From Allium sativum (Eukaryota > Streptophyta > Magnoliopsida > Asparagales > Amaryllidaceae): a stretch of DNA of 64,000 nucleotides. The stretch is from the NCBI GenBank assembly GCA_030737875.1, contig CM060911.1, positions 109,100,625 to 109,164,624 of the forward strand, in the 5' to 3' direction. The translations under genes were made by a program, and so were the position numbers. The notes under the pieces were generated by a model. It had not been told where the DNA came from, did no database searches, and was given only the letters and a program-made list of their open reading frames with translations. Shown in pieces: positions 1-13,073 of this stretch. Each line of letters begins with the position of its first letter. Within the stretch, counting starts at the first letter, position 1.

Positions 1-1163
1 TAATGGCAGAAAATGTCAAAGTCATCTCGGTGAAGTCAGCCTCGCCATGAGCCAAAAGTGCACTCCATACTACAGTGCTGAGCCAAAACAACCTGTCACC
101 TGTGAACTAGGCTGCCCGTGTGAAAATAAGGGCACTCGCGTTTGCAAAGTGAAACAAACAACGAGTCAGTCATGGGGACTGGTATGAGAAATCTACTTAA
201 CGGGTTAAACAACAGTAATAAGGCAAATCATAGGACCACGCCACTTTCGCGGAACGGGTTTACTCCAGTGATTGCTGGTGCATTTAAAACAAAGTAAATT
301 CTTTAAAACAACGCAATGCTTTTAAAAATAATGTAGCTATTATAAGACTCAAGTCCCATCATACAATGCAACGCAAGCCGGAGAATAGAGTTTTACCTTA
401 TAATGGCCAAATATGCTTAATACGTGTAAAGCAAAATCATTTGATATTATTACTAGTGCATATATGATTCAAAAACGAATAGCATCATAAATATCAATCA
501 TAGGCAGCATAGCTACCATCTACTATGTTGCCATACTAGTTCTACAATCGAATCCGTTATTTCGTATTGGAAATTGGATTTCCGTCATGAGTCGAGGCAA
601 GGGGCAAGCTCCTCTCTGCTTCGAGACATTCTAGCAAATGCCTCAGGACTACACACTCTGGGTAACCCTTGGATCTTCAGGGCCGGTCCACACTTACGTT
701 AGTGGATTGGCAATTCCTGAACACACGTTTCCCGGTCCTTACAGACCTAAAATTGAGGCGCCTTGCATTCCAACAACTACATAGGTGAAAAATAGATATA
801 AATGTCAGGGCTGGTAGGTCACTGACACCACCATAGCTAGAAAGAAACGTCGTGCTCTCCCCACAGTCCTTATCCCGTTTTTAACTCATACCGAGGTGTG
901 AGGCTCGCGAATCCACGCTATACACAAAGCCAGGCCACGTAGGCCGTGCTTTGATCATCAAACACAAGACTTTGCTTTGCAACAGAAGCCTTGATCATAG
1001 CATCTTGGCATGCCACATAGGCAATCCACTCCATACGACTGATTTCTATCGATATATAACCTCTGAGCTCGTACGTCTCAGAGAAGGGCGTTAAGCAAAA
1101 GAATAAATTCTCCGCCGCCAAATATATATTTAACAGAGATCAACCAGTATAGAACAAAATCCC

Positions 1164-1400
1164 ATGTCAGACACACAGTCCATTTACAAGTCCGTTCTGG
1201 GTCTGAACGAAACCGGAGGCACCAAATTCCTCGTATATCCGTACAATCAACACATACGTTCAGACGGCTACTACTTCCGTTCCTTCAAGGTAGCTACTCC
1301 AATCAGGAACCTCAGCAGCGCCCATCCAACCGATACGAAGATCGTCGGTCTTGAATCGTCTTTGTATTTTCGCCTTCGAATCGTTCGATCAATTATTTGA
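1164..1400 (+). other. Conserved open frame in A LTR, antisense to the element
   Basis: This 78-codon open frame lies on the strand opposite to element A transcription. It is open at the same length in the other A LTR (12065-12301), and a related, longer frame occurs in the B LTR (42162-42452). Shared residues include SIYK, GLNE and, further on, a KI-GL core. No known domain is recognised. Conservation may reflect nucleotide-level LTR homology and not a protein. Confidence 0.25.
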
Positions 1401-1671
1401 AATGAGGGTTAGCTCGGCCTTTTCAAATAATTCCCGTATAATTAGAATTCAAAACAATTCTTTCCATGGTTATATTATTCGACATTCACATTTCAGTTCT
1501 TTAGTATTATTTTCGTGTCAAACACATACAACCATCAAATATCAAGCAGATCAAGCCAAACTGGTTTATTTCCAATCCATATTGCTTATAATATTTTATA
1601 ACGATTTTTCGCCATTTTTATTTAATTAAAAATGGCCATTTTTAATTAAACGACATTTCAGGTCGTGCCGT

Positions 1672-2140
1672 GGCACTAGCGCTGTTTTTCTCCTAATTTG
1701 TTTTACACATATCGGAAAATCTAACCGTTGGATTTCTACAAAGTCTATGTCCCTGGGAAGATATTCCCAAAGCGAACCCAACGGTTCCAGTTTCATGAAA
1801 ATCCGACGGTCGGATCTTCCACACTAGTCGTTTGAAGTTACGGTTTCAAAATTCGAACTGCAGCGTCGTTATTCGATTTAATTTATTTATATTTATATAT
1901 AAATATAAACGACTCTGGCGCTGTTTTTCTTCATATTTGAATTAAACATTCCAGACAATCCAACCGTTGGATTTTTACAAAGTTGGTGCCGTTGGAAAGA
2001 TATTTCCAAGGCGAACCCAGCGGTTGCGGTTTCGGGAAAATCCGATGGTCGGATTTCTCGTACTAATCGATTCAAATTACGATTTCAAAACACGAACTGC
2101 ACGGCTTCGATTCCTTTCCATTCTATTTATATTTATATAT
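1672..2140. repeat. Tandem duplication inside A 3' LTR, about 236-bp unit
   Basis: Two diverged copies start with GGCGCTGTTTTTCT-like sequence near 1672 and 1912. Each carries an AACCGTTGGATTT motif, a GGAAAGATATTTCC-like palindrome, a GAAAATCCGAYGGTCGGAT segment and a CGAACTGCA motif. The same duplication is in the other A LTR at about 12571-13060, so it predates insertion. The B LTR has one related copy near 43610-43770. Confidence 0.8.
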
Positions 2141-2159
2141 ATATAAATATAGTTCATTC

Positions 2160-2280
2160 TTTAATTTCAACATCGTTTTCACTACTTTAATTTCAACATC
2201 GTTTTCACTTCAAATATTTTAACATTGTTTTCACTTCAAATATTTTAACATCGTTTTCTCTTCAAATATTTCACTAACGC
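2160..2280. repeat. Short tandem repeat, about 26-bp unit
   Basis: Four imperfect units of TTTCACTTCAAATATTTTAACATCG type lie in tandem. The matching array in the other A LTR is at about 13085-13200. Confidence 0.75.
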
Positions 2281-3194
2281 CTTTATATTTCGAAAAATTT
2301 CGCCATAACCTCCTTTGTACGGGAAGGGGTTTGGAAATTTATTGGGCCGTATTAGGTACCCAATAAATCCTATAAAGCATACACATATTTATAGTGATAT
2401 ATTCTGGTGTTTACAGGGAAGCGTGTATAGATAATAACTCCAGAGAATAAATTCTCGTCACCCTGTCAAGCCTGAGGGAGCGTGTATTTTTAATTACTCC
2501 AGAGGATAAATCCTCGTCACCTCGTCCCGTGTGGGAATAAATAGTCCATGCGCCGTATCTAATGACTGGAGAGACGTGATTATTGTCAACTCCAGACCCG
2601 TGTGGGGTTTTTATTAATCTGGCAATTTATCGTTATATTTTATATAGTCCATATCAGTCATCAGTTCAACCTGTAGTATATAATCATCGCCATACCAGCC
2701 TCTCGCTCGTATGGTAAATCTTCAACCTCGTCACACAAGCTCCAAATGCTTATGTGGAATATGATGAAGTATGCCTATCGTCAAGGAGTATGCCATGTAG
2801 TGTAGTTCAAAATTAATTGTTACTATCCTATGGCGATGTTTATTATTTCACACAGAATAATCAGCACTCCGCATCTAATGGCATTCACAGGAGTTGATAT
2901 AAAAATAAAATTGTGCAGCCAACTCGTCAAGGCTTACCTATTTGTCGGGCACGCAAATAATTTCTTTACTCTACAGCTAATCCATTTTTCTTGTTCGACA
3001 CATGTATATATATGCAGAACAAAGCTAAAAATGATATTTCTAGCGAACTAATATTTATTTCAACACGTGTGTATTTTTATCAAAGTGTATATATGATAAA
3101 AGTAATATTTTTATCATCCAAAATATTTATTCAACACGTGAATGTTTTTAACACTTCATATTCACAATAAAAATGTAATTTTTATTGTCTGTTC

Positions 3195-3985
3195 AATTTA
3201 TTTTAAAATACGAATAACATTCAACACATGAATTTTCAATTCAACGAATGAATTTCTATTCAACACATGAATGTTCTCTATAGTTTGTATATATATAAAA
3301 ATGTGATTTTTATCGTTAAATCTATTTATTTAAAATTCGAATAACATTCAACACATGAATTTCAATTCAACGAATGAATTTCAATTCAACACATGAATAT
3401 TCTCTATAGTTTGTATATATATAAAAATGTGATTTTTATCGTTAAATCTATTTATTTAAAATTCGAATAACATTCAACACATGAATTTCAATTCAACGAA
3501 TGAATTTCAATTCAACACATGAATATTCTCTATAGTTTGTATATATATATATATATATATAAATGTGATTTTTATCGTTAAATCTATTTATTTAAAATTC
3601 GAATAACATTCAACACATGAATTTTCAATTCAACGAATGAATTTCAATTCAACACATGAATATTCTCTATAGTTTGTATATATATATATATATATATATG
3701 TGATTTTTATCGTTAAATCTATTTATTTAAAATTCGAATAACATTCAACACATGAATTTCTCTATAGTTTGTATATATATAAAAATGTGATTTTTATCGT
3801 TAAATCTATTTATTTAAAATTCGAATAACATTCAACACATGAATTTCTCTATAGTTTGTGTATATATATATATATATAAATGTGATTTTTATCGTTAAAT
3901 CTATTTATTTAAAATTCGAATAACATTCAACACATGAATTTCAATTCAACGAATGAATTTCAATTCAACACATGAATATCGGTTT
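3195..3985. repeat. AT-rich tandem array in A 3' LTR, about 85-130 bp units
   Basis: Six units contain GTGATTTTTATCGTTAAATC followed by a TTCAACACATGAA / TTCAACGAATGAA ladder and CTCTATAGTTTGTATATATA. The full unit is about 130 bp. Two units lack the second half of the ladder and are about 85 bp. TA dinucleotide tracts in the units differ in length from those of the matching array at 14110-14870. Confidence 0.9.
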
Positions 3986-4188
3986 CAACATATGTAATTA
4001 ATCTCAACAAATGAAAATTATTCTAACACATGAATATTTCAGAAAATTTCGGCAGCATAACGACAAGGTAGATAAACCGGGACCGTCCTTAGTACGTCTC
4101 CTCGCGGTTTTTGACAATGGGGAATCATGCTTCTAGTTCGCACGTAGGCGACATATTTTATTTTCATTTCCACAATTCTACTCTAATT

Positions 4189-4291
4189 TGTTTCAACCAC
4201 AAGAGGGTATTTTTCAACCACAAAGGTATTTTTCAACCACAAAGGTATTTTTCAACCACAAAGGTATTTTTCAACCACAATATCAACCACA
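4189..4291. repeat. 19-bp minisatellite in A 3' LTR
   Basis: Tandem units of TATTTTTCAACCACAAAGG repeat four to five times. The array is conserved at about 15103-15205 in the other LTR. Confidence 0.85.
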
Positions 4292-5408
4292 AACAATTAT
4301 TTCCAGCCATTCGTCATACTATATAATTTCACGCCAATCACAAGCAATAAATATCGTCCATGGTCTGTCGACGAGGGGAGTATATATATATATATTATTT
4401 CTATAATTCACTTGCATTTCATCACAGTTCAAAGCATATATGTTTCATACAACGCTTGTATAATTTATACATCGCTAATATAACTTATACAACACATGTA
4501 CATGAGGTATACAATGCGTATATAATTTACACTTCGCTTATATAATTTATACAACACGATTTCATTCACACAATTTAATTTAGATTCCTCACATTGGTTT
4601 TTGGAGTGCTAAAAATCGTATGTAGATCAGAAAAATCCGCGGCTTCTGCTAGATGGTAGAGAGCCTCCCTGCGGTCCCGATGTTTCTTGTTTCATCGAAT
4701 TTCGTTAACACATTAAAAAGATATGATTTTTCAAAGTTTTGCAAAACTTAAAAGTGTTATTTTCAATTCAAAAATTTCAAAGCCTATACCTTTTCAAACC
4801 TTCAAAACTAGTTTTATATTTTTCGATCGATCTGTGCAGTATCGTCACGATCGGATGCTGCAACGTCGAAGAGCTTCGAACAGGCTTTCCAGCGCCTGTG
4901 GTGGCACCCAACTTGATGGCCCCTCTGATGCTCGGCGGCGCTCCAAAGGTGGTGACTTCCTCGAGGTAGAACGACGCAAATACCAGATGATTTCACGCGA
5001 GGCTTGGATTGATTGAAAGAGGAGGGGAAGACGAACGGAAAAGTCAACTGGAGGGGGTGGCGAAAACGCCTGTGGCGGCGGCGATCGGTCCTGGAAGTTT
5101 TGAAGGGGTTTCGTCATTCGTTCGATGCGGTTTGACCAATTTTTCAGAAGAGAGAGAAAAGAGAGGATATTTCTTATTATATTTAAATTTTAAATTCCCA
5201 AAATATCCCTTTGAACAAACGTACACCAATTTCAACCCAACGACTGTCGCCCCTAGCTAAATATCCCCATTCCGGACACAATGGGATATGTTTCGTTGGC
5301 CAATTCGACTGTTACAGTCAGTTATTTTTCAAATTAAAGTATAAAACATTTAATATTCAATTTGAACGTACATTTCAATTTGCCAGGGCCACAAACTGAA
5401 TCGAAAAA

Positions 5409-5675
5409 TTCCAGAAAAATAAATCTAGCTTTGTTTTGACGATACAGTCCCAACAAAACCAGTTTCGTCGAATTCTGAGATCGTATGCAAAATGACCATT
5501 TTCAGGTCGACCCATTTTAACAGAAATTGACCAATCCCATTTTCCTTTGCCCCGCTCACATACTAGCTTCAAAAATTATGAAATTTGAAACCTAGAAATA
5601 GTTTGACATCCCGGATCCAACAAAAGTGGTTTCGTCGAATTCCGAGGTCGTATGCAAAATGTCTATTCTCAAGGG
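5409..5675. repeat. Tandem duplication near A LTR start, about 165-bp unit
   Basis: Two copies share the core TTTCGTCGAATTCYGAG followed by RTCGTATGCAAAATG, at about 5460-5494 and 5629-5661. A related core occurs in both B LTRs (about 49268-49302 and 54971-55003), which supports common ancestry of the A and B LTRs. Confidence 0.75.
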
Positions 5676-5977
5676 CTATATATTCTATATAGCGACCTTT
5701 CTGAAAATTCATTTGGCCATAACTTTTGATTCCTGTTATGAAACTTCGATTTATCAGATTCGTTACAAAGGTATTCATAAACAGATTTAAATATTTTTGG
5801 TTTCACTAAAATATGTTATAATTTCCACCTGGTACAGTCAGACAAAGTTCGTATTCAAATTTTCAAACTGCCTCACTATTCCCAATTCATTATTTTATTG
5901 AAATATGCTATTTCAATTGTTTAAGTTCTTTGACAATAACCAATTTTAAATTGGTTCACATTTTCCGGGTTATTACA

Positions 5978-5992
5978 ATCTCCCCCACTTAA
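5978..5992 (-). other. Polypurine tract of element A
   Basis: On the minus strand the sequence AAGTGGGGGAGAT directly precedes the LTR start TGTAATAACC. It would prime plus-strand DNA synthesis during reverse transcription. Just upstream on the same strand is a TTCGAGGACGAAAAG motif that recurs in variant form before the tracts of B, D and F. Confidence 0.85.
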
Positions 5993-6078
5993 AACTTTTC
6001 GTCCTCGAAAAGGAAAAAACAGCAAAGTAGGAAACAAAATGTAAATGCAAAGTATTGTAAAGGTACCTTGCACCGGAG

Positions 6079-9000
6079 TTAGTCAGAGATGTCCACTCTG
6101 CATTTGGGGTAGGCTTGATTAATGCTTTCCTCCGTCTCCCAAGTACAATCTCTAGGATCACTACTCCACTGCACTTTAACTAAATGAATCTTTTTGCTCC
6201 TTAGCTCTCTAGTTTCTTTGCCAACGATCTTTAATGGCTCTCTTCTGACTGCTAATTCTGGAGTTATTTCCAAGTCCTGTTGTGCTGCTTCTTCTACAAC
6301 AAGATCCGGATCATGCACTCCAGGCAACCAATCAGGTAATGAAACCCTATATGCAAGAGTTCCAATCCATTCAAGTATAGGAAAGGGACCAATGAATCTC
6401 GGTGCCAACTTCCCAGTTTTTCCAAATCTGATTACTCCCCTCATCGGAGAAACTCTTAAATAAACATAATCGCCAACGACAAATGATAAATCTCTTCTTC
6501 TCCCATCAGCATAACTTTTCTGTCGGCTTTGTGCGGTTTTCAATCGCTTCTTGATGAAATCGACTTTATCAGATGCTTCTCGAATCATATCGGGCCCCAA
6601 CACAAGTCTGTTGCCAGGTTCTACCCAACATGCGGGAGATCTGCCCAGTCTACCGTATAACGCTTCAAATGGCGACATTCCCAAACTTGCTTGATAGCTA
6701 TTATTATAAGAGAATTCTGCCAAATGTAAGTGATCTTCCCATGAGCCGCCAAAATCAATAATGCAAGCCCGCAGTAAATCTTCTAGAATTCTATTCACCC
6801 GCTCAGTTTGGCCGTCTGTCTGAGGGTGATAAGCGGTGCTTAGATTCAATTTGGTTCCCAATTCTGTCTGGAATGCTTCCCAGAATTTGCTAGTAAATAG
6901 GGGATCTCTATCACTGACTATATTGAGTGGCACTCCATGCAGTTTAACTATTTCTTTGAAGTAAATCTGTGCTAAACTTTGAGCCGTTCTGTTGGATCGG
7001 ACAGGTATGAAATGGGCAGTCTTCGTGAAGCGATCTACGATCACCCATATACTGTCGTTTCCCTTCTTAGTTCGAGGCAAACCATCAATGAAGTCCATCG
7101 AAATCTGCTCCCACTTCCATCCTGGAATTTCTAATGGTTGTAATAGTCCAGCCAATTTCTGCTGATCTCTCTTAACTTGTTGACAGGTGGGACACCGACT
7201 AACATATATTGAAATGTCCCTTTTTAAAGCCCTCCACCAGAATGTGCGCTTGATATCGTTATACATTTTGCTCACACCGGGATGGATGCTTAGTTTGGAC
7301 TTATGACATTCATCAAGTATTTCTTTTCGAAGCTCTGGAAGATTTGGGATGCAAATTCTGCCCTTTAATCTAAGAACTCCATTGTCATCGAGTCGGAAAC
7401 TTGTGGATTCACCTCCCTTGACTCTCTGACTGATTCTCTGAATAAATTCATCGTCTTTCTAAAGGTTCGAAATCTTGTCAATCAATGAAGACGTGATGAT
7501 AAAACTGGCGATGATTTCATTCTTTCTGCTGAGTGCATCTGCTACAGCATTGGCTTTTCCTGGAGTGTATAGAATCTCAAAATCGTATGCTGCAAGGAAT
7601 TCTAACCAACGCTGTTGTCTCAAGTTTAGATCTTTCTGAGTGAATAGATATTTCAATGATTGATGATTGGTAAATAGTTCGAACTTCTCGCCCAATAAAT
7701 AATGCCTCCAGATTCTCAAAGCAAACACGATAGCTAATAACTCAAGATCATCAGTTGCATAGTTTCTTTCATGCGGCTTCAGCTGACGGCTGGAATAAGC
7801 GACCACTTGGCCCTTTTGCATTAATACTGCGCCAAGCCCTCTAATAGAAGCATCTGTCCATACAGTCAAGTCCTGGCTGCCTTCTATAATTGTCAATACT
7901 GGAGCAGTTGTCAGTTTCAGTTTCAGCTCCTGGAAAGCTTCTTCACATTCGGAAGTCCATTTGAATTTCTCGTGCTTCTTTGTAAGCTTTGTTAATACAC
8001 CCGATATCTTTGAAAAAACCTGAACGAATTTCCGATAGTAACTAGCCAATCCAAGGAAACTTCGAACTTCTGTGGGGGTAGTAGGCTGTTTCCAGTCCTG
8101 AATCGCTGTAATTTTGCTTGGATCTACAGCAATCCCTTCCTTCGATACGACATGGCCTAGGAACTTAACTTCATCCTGCCAGAAGACACACTTAGAAAAT
8201 TTAGCTTTCAGGACATTTCTCCTCATAATTATCAACACTTGTTCTAAATGTTTTGCATGCTCGCCTTCTGACTTGGACTAGATTAAAATGTCATCGATGA
8301 AGACTAGAACAAATTTATTCAATACACCCCGGAACACTCTGTTCATAAGATCGACGAAGTATGCCGGAGCGTTACACAAGCCGAACGGCATTACTAACCA
8401 TTCGTAGAATAAATCGGGACCCCTGAAGGCTGTCAAAGGAACACAGTCTTCGGCTATACGTAATTGGTGGAAACCTGTAGCTAGGTCCATTCTGGAGAAT
8501 ACCGTCGCCCCATTTAATTGATCTAACAGATCATCTATATGTGGCAAGGGATATTTGTTCTTTAGTGTCTGCTTATTGAGATCTCGGTAATCAACACAAA
8601 GTCGTAGAGTACCGTCTGATTTCGGGACAAACACTACTGCTGCTCCCCAAGCTGAAAAGCTTGGTCTGATCAGACCTTTCCAAAGCAATTCTCTGGTTTG
8701 GCTGCCTAACTCTTCTTTTTCTTTCGGGGCCATTCTTCTAATTGGGTGTACTACTGGTCGGGCATTAGGAATTAGATCTATTCTGAATTCAATTTCCCTT
8801 TCCGGCGGTAAGTTTTCGACTTCTTCAAACACAACCGCATAGTTTTTAACGACTGGTATCTTTTCTAATGAAGTGGGAGTAACTTCTAAAGAAGACCAAA
8901 ATTCTTCTCTATTTGGATCTGAACCGAGACATGGTATAGTGATATGCCCAACTTTTGTTTCAACTTTAACGATTCTTTCGGCGCATCTAACTTCGACCTT

Positions 9001-9468
9001 ATATTTTGTCAACCAGTCTAGCCCGAGTATAACATCAAATTCGGGAAAGTGCATGATGATCAAATCAAAAGAGAACTCGTAGCAAGAATAAGAGACAGGC
9101 ACTCTACAATACGAACTGAGAGCGATAGAGCCTCCTATCGGGTTTTGAACTTTAATTGGTTCCTTTAGACTTCTTACTTTTAACTTTAACTTATTAACAG
9201 TGTTACTAGAAATGAAGCTACGTGATGCACCAGTATCAAAAAGTACAGAAACGGGAATATTTTTAATGGTAAGGGTACCTCCCAAGACGTCGGGTTTACC
9301 TGATCCATCGGTGATAGCTGGCGGGGTCTCCCCGTCATAAACATGAGCCACCTGTGCATTCTGCTTCAAAAGACAATGCCTGCTATAGTGCCCTTTCTTA
9401 TGGCAGTTGTAGCATTCGGCTGAGCTGCGGTCTGGATTTGCCTTTAGTTTCTTTGGGGCTTTGCACAC
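6079..9468 (-). pseudogene. pol: Gypsy pol of element A, broken by two stops
   Basis: One frame runs through, interrupted by TAG codons at 8280-8278 (just after the RT FIDDIL motif) and 7461-7459 (between RNase H and integrase). From the start: second CCHC knuckle [14 protein letters not shown] (9414-9373), aspartic protease [12 protein letters not shown] (about 9243-9208), RT with [12 protein letters not shown] and FIDD, RNase H with TDAS and LELLA, then integrase with CPTCQQVK, MDFIDGLP, SDRDP and DGQTERVN for the DDE triad. The RNase H motif usually read as TDHKSL is TNHQSL, so a catalytic aspartate is lost. The chromodomain end (KLVKVQW-like, WETEE) is present, but about 13 residues before it are missing. 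Confidence 0.93.
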
Positions 9469-10282
9469 ATTTGGAAAAATGCCCTGTCTTTCCGCAGTTG
9501 TAGCAACTTCCTTTGGGTATCTTTCCAGATTGCTGAGTAGCGGCCGCTGAAATGCTGGACTCTAGCTGATCTCTTGAAGCTTTGCGCTTGTTTCCAGCTT
9601 GGCTTTTGGTGCGGTCTAGGTTGGAGTGTCTTTCATCCAGATCTTCGTAATTGCAGGCCATTTCCACTAATTCTGTGAATGTGAGTTTGATGTTGCTCAT
9701 GGCCCTGTCATGGTACTTGCGCCGTAGCCCAAATATAAACCTCTTGTTCTTAGCTTTGGTTGTCATAATAAGCTCTGGAGCATAGCGCGATAGCTAAGTG
9801 AATTTGTTGAGGTAGTCTTGGATAGAGAGATCTCCCTGCTGGAGAATAGCAAACTGATCACGCATCCGCTCTAAGGTCTGCTCAGGTACGAACTTCTCCT
9901 TGAACATGATCTTGAATTGCTCCCAGGTCCTAACAGTACCCTCCTCATCTTCGGAGGTGATGGCATCCCACCACAACTCGGCTTCTTCCTGTAAGAGCCA
10001 AATGCCTAGACGTGCTTTGTTGTGGGTCCCCAGTTCCATGGCCTCAAAAATCTTTTCACAAGTCTTCAACCATGCAATAGCCTCTGTCACTATACCAAGG
10101 CCAGAAAAGGGTTTTCCTCCCAGGTTCCTGTATCTCTTTGCTACTCTATTAAGCTCGAAGCCCTGGGGTGCTGGTGGCTGTATAATAGGGCCCTCCTCAA
10201 CTACGGGGATATTCCCCCATCCTCCTGCTCTGCCTGCTCGGCCTCCTCAGCCACCTCTGGCTGTAGCTGCTCGTGTAGCCAT
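9398..10282 (-). pseudogene. gag: Gypsy gag of element A, broken
   Basis: The start at 10282 opens a glycine/arginine-rich N-terminus. A TGA replaces codon 12 (10249-10247), consistent with a deaminated CGA. The capsid region reads AELWWDAI, TWEQFKIMFKEKFVPE and GDLSIQDYLNKF, typical of retrotransposon gag. A TAG at 9796-9794 interrupts it. The frame then continues to the first CCHC knuckle, [13 protein letters not shown], where one base change in length shifts the frame just before the final cysteine; the pol frame resumes there. The structural capsid function is therefore lost. The family assignment is firm. Confidence 0.9.
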
Positions 10283-10528
10283 CAGATAAAGTACTGTATA
10301 AGCAAGAAAAGAGTCAAGCTCACAGAAATGATAACTTTCATATATGATAAAGCAGGAGAACATAAGGAAAGGTAATGATGTACTGATCAAATTGTTTTGC
10401 TATTCTGCTTAGCTCATTCTAGGACATCACTAATCCTATCTCTAATGAGCCACTCGCCTTAGAACACTACTGATTCTTTTCTGACGAGGTGTTTAATGTG
10501 TTAGATTCCGGAACTAAGGTTAACCAAA
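10283..10528 (-). other. Leader of element A between primer site and gag
   Basis: About 245 bp lie between the primer-binding site and the gag start codon. I see no coding motif. The stretch would be the 5' untranslated and packaging region of the element RNA. Confidence 0.6.
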
Positions 10529-10540
10529 GCTCTGATACCA
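10529..10540 (-). other. Primer-binding site of element A
   Basis: The minus strand reads TGGTATCAGAGC, complementary to the 3' end of initiator methionine tRNA. It lies 2 bp from the LTR end at 10543, which fixes the polarity of A as minus. Confidence 0.95.
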
Positions 10541-13028
10541 ACTGTGACGATCCCAAAATCCGTGTGATGGTATTAAGGATAATCATTGGAATATAACACA
10601 TCAATCATCATAGCAGAGTACAGATAATAGCAAAAACAATAAATAGAATAATTTTACATGGATATGACAGCAGAATCACAACATGTAACAACATCAGAAT
10701 AGCACAACGTAGGATATAACTTAGTAAATAAAAGGGAAATGATCAGTCACCATCGCCATAGGCGGAATATATACATACAGTGAGACATAATAAGGGTATC
10801 AGACTACATCGCCGGAGGCGGTACATATACATATGATAATAAGTACTGGGAGTAAAGCAGTCTGCATCGCCATAGGTGGAATCATAATACATATACAATG
10901 ATGGCGGAAAATGTCAAAGTCATCTCGGTGAAGTCAGCCTCCCCATGAGCCAAAAGTGCACTCCATACTACAATGCTGAGCCAAAACAACCTGTCACCTG
11001 TGAACTAGGCTGCCCGTGTGAAAATAAGGGCACCCGCGTTTGCAAAGTGAAACAAACAACGAGTTAGTCATGGGGACTGGTATGAGAAATCTACTTAACT
11101 GGTTAACAACAGTAATAAGGCAAATCATAGGACCACGCCACTTTTGCGGAACGGGTTTACTCCAGTGATTGCTGGTGCATTTAAAACAAAGTAAATTCTT
11201 TAAAACAACGCAAAGCTTTTAAAAAGAATGTAGCCGTTATAAGACTCAAGTCCCATCATACAATGCAATGCAAGCTGGAGGATAGAGTTTTACCTTATAA
11301 TGGCCAAATATGCTTAATACGTGTAAAGCAAAATCATTTGATATTATTACTAGTGCATATATGTTTCAAAAACGAATAGCATCATAAATATCAATCATAG
11401 GCGGCATAGCTACCATCTACTATGTCGCCATACTAGTTCTACAATTGAATCCGTTATTTCATATTGGAAATTGGATTTCCGTCATGAGTCGAGGCAAGGG
11501 GAAAGCTCCTCTCCGCTTCGAGACATTCTAGCAAATGCCTCAGGGCTACACACTCTGGGTAACCCTTGGATCTTCAGGGCCGGTCCACACTTACGTTAGT
11601 GGATTGGCAATTCCTGAACACACGTTTCCCGGTCCTTACAGACCTAAAATCGAGGAGCCTCGCATTCCAACAACCACATAGGTGAAAAATAGATATAAAT
11701 GTCAGGGCTGGTAGGTCACTGACACCACCATATCTAGAAAGAAACGTCGTGCTCTCCCCGTAGTCCTTATCCCGTTTTTAACTCATACCGAGGTGTGAGG
11801 CTCGCGAATCCACGCTATACACAAAGCCAGGCCACGTAGGCCGTGCTTTAATCATCAAACACAAGACTTTGCTTTGCAACAGAAGCCTTGATCATAGCAT
11901 CTTGACATGCCACATAGGCAATCCACTCCATACGATTGATTTCTATCGATATATAACCTCTGAGCTCGTACGTCTCAGAGAAGGGCGTTAAGCAAAAGAA
12001 TAAATTCTCCGCCGCCAAACAGATATATATTTAACAGAGATCAATCAGTATAGAACAAAATCCCATGTCAGACACACAGTCCATTTACAAGTCCGTTCTG
12101 GGTCTGAACGAAACCGAAGGCACCAAATTCCTTGTATATCCGTACAATCAACACATACGTTCATACGGCTACTACTTCCGTTCCTTCACGGTAGCTACTC
12201 CAATCAGGAACCTCAGCAGCGCCTATCCAACCGATACGAAGATCGTCGGTCTTGAATCGTCTTTGTATTTTCGCCTTCGAATCGTTCGATCAATTATTTG
12301 AAATGAGGGTTAGCTCGGCCTTTTCAAATAATTCCCGTATAGTTAGAATTCAAAACAATTCTTTCCATGGTTATATTATTCGACATTCACATTTCAGTTC
12401 TTTAGTATTATTTTCGTGTCAAACACATACAACCATCAAATATCAAGCAGATCAAGCCAAACTGGTTTATTTTCAATCCATATTGCTTATAATATTTTAT
12501 AATGATTTTTCGCCATTTTTATTTAATTAAAAATGGCCATTTTTAATTAAACGACGTTTCAGGTCGTGACGTGGCACTGGCGCTGTTTTTCTCCTAATTT
12601 GTTTTACAAATATCGGAAAATCTAACCGTTGGATTTCTACAAAGTCTATGTCCCTACGAAGATATTCCCAAAGCGAACCCAACGGTTCCAGTTTCGTGAA
12701 AATCCGACGGTCGGATCTTCCACACTAGTCGTTTGAAGTTACGGTTTCAAAATTCGAACTACAGCGTCATTATTCAATTTAATTTAATTATATTCATATT
12801 TATATATAAATATAAACGATTCTGGCGCTGTTTTTCTTCAGATTTGAATTAAACATTCCAGACAATCCAACCGTTGGATTTTTACAAAGTTGGTGCCGTT
12901 GGAAAGATATTTCCAAGGCGAACCCAGTGGTTGCGGTTTCGGGAAAATCCGATGGTCGGATTTCTCGTACTAATCGATTCAAATTACGATTTCAAAACAC
13001 GAACTGCACAGCTTCGATTCCTTTCCAT

Positions 13029-13073
<45 letters not shown>

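Larger units (their letters stand above)
1..5977 (-). repeat. Element A, 3' LTR (partial, very long)
   Basis: This is one of two near-identical long repeats. It matches 10901-16895 at an offset of about 10898 with scattered substitutions; I count roughly 7 in the first 240 bp. On the minus strand it begins TGTAATAACCC at 5977, directly after the polypurine tract of the element. About 355 bp of its far end lie outside the window. It holds a 236-bp tandem duplication, an array of about 125-bp AT-rich units, a 19-bp minisatellite and a GC-rich stretch near 4840-5120 that looks like a transcribed leader on the minus strand. Short open frames here are not recognisable proteins. Confidence 0.95.
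5978..10542 (-). mobile_element. Element A interior (Ty3/Gypsy chromovirus)
   Basis: This is the interior between the two long LTRs, read on the minus strand in the order primer site, gag, protease, RT, RNase H, integrase, chromodomain-like tail, polypurine tract. The order and the C-terminal chromodomain place it among the chromoviruses, most like the Tekay/Del lineage; the lineage name is an inference. At 4565 bp the interior is shorter than one LTR, which is unusual. All reading frames are broken, so it cannot make a full polyprotein. Confidence 0.93.

Noticed and set aside
3060..4020. A CRISPR-like array of regular repeats
   Set aside because: The units are AT-rich tandem repeats without unique spacers, in plant LTR DNA.
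4814..5260. Several overlapping open frames of 63-97 codons on both strands in the A LTR
   Set aside because: They overlap one another in a GC-richer stretch, show no known motif, and fit a transcribed leader of the LTR better than protein genes.
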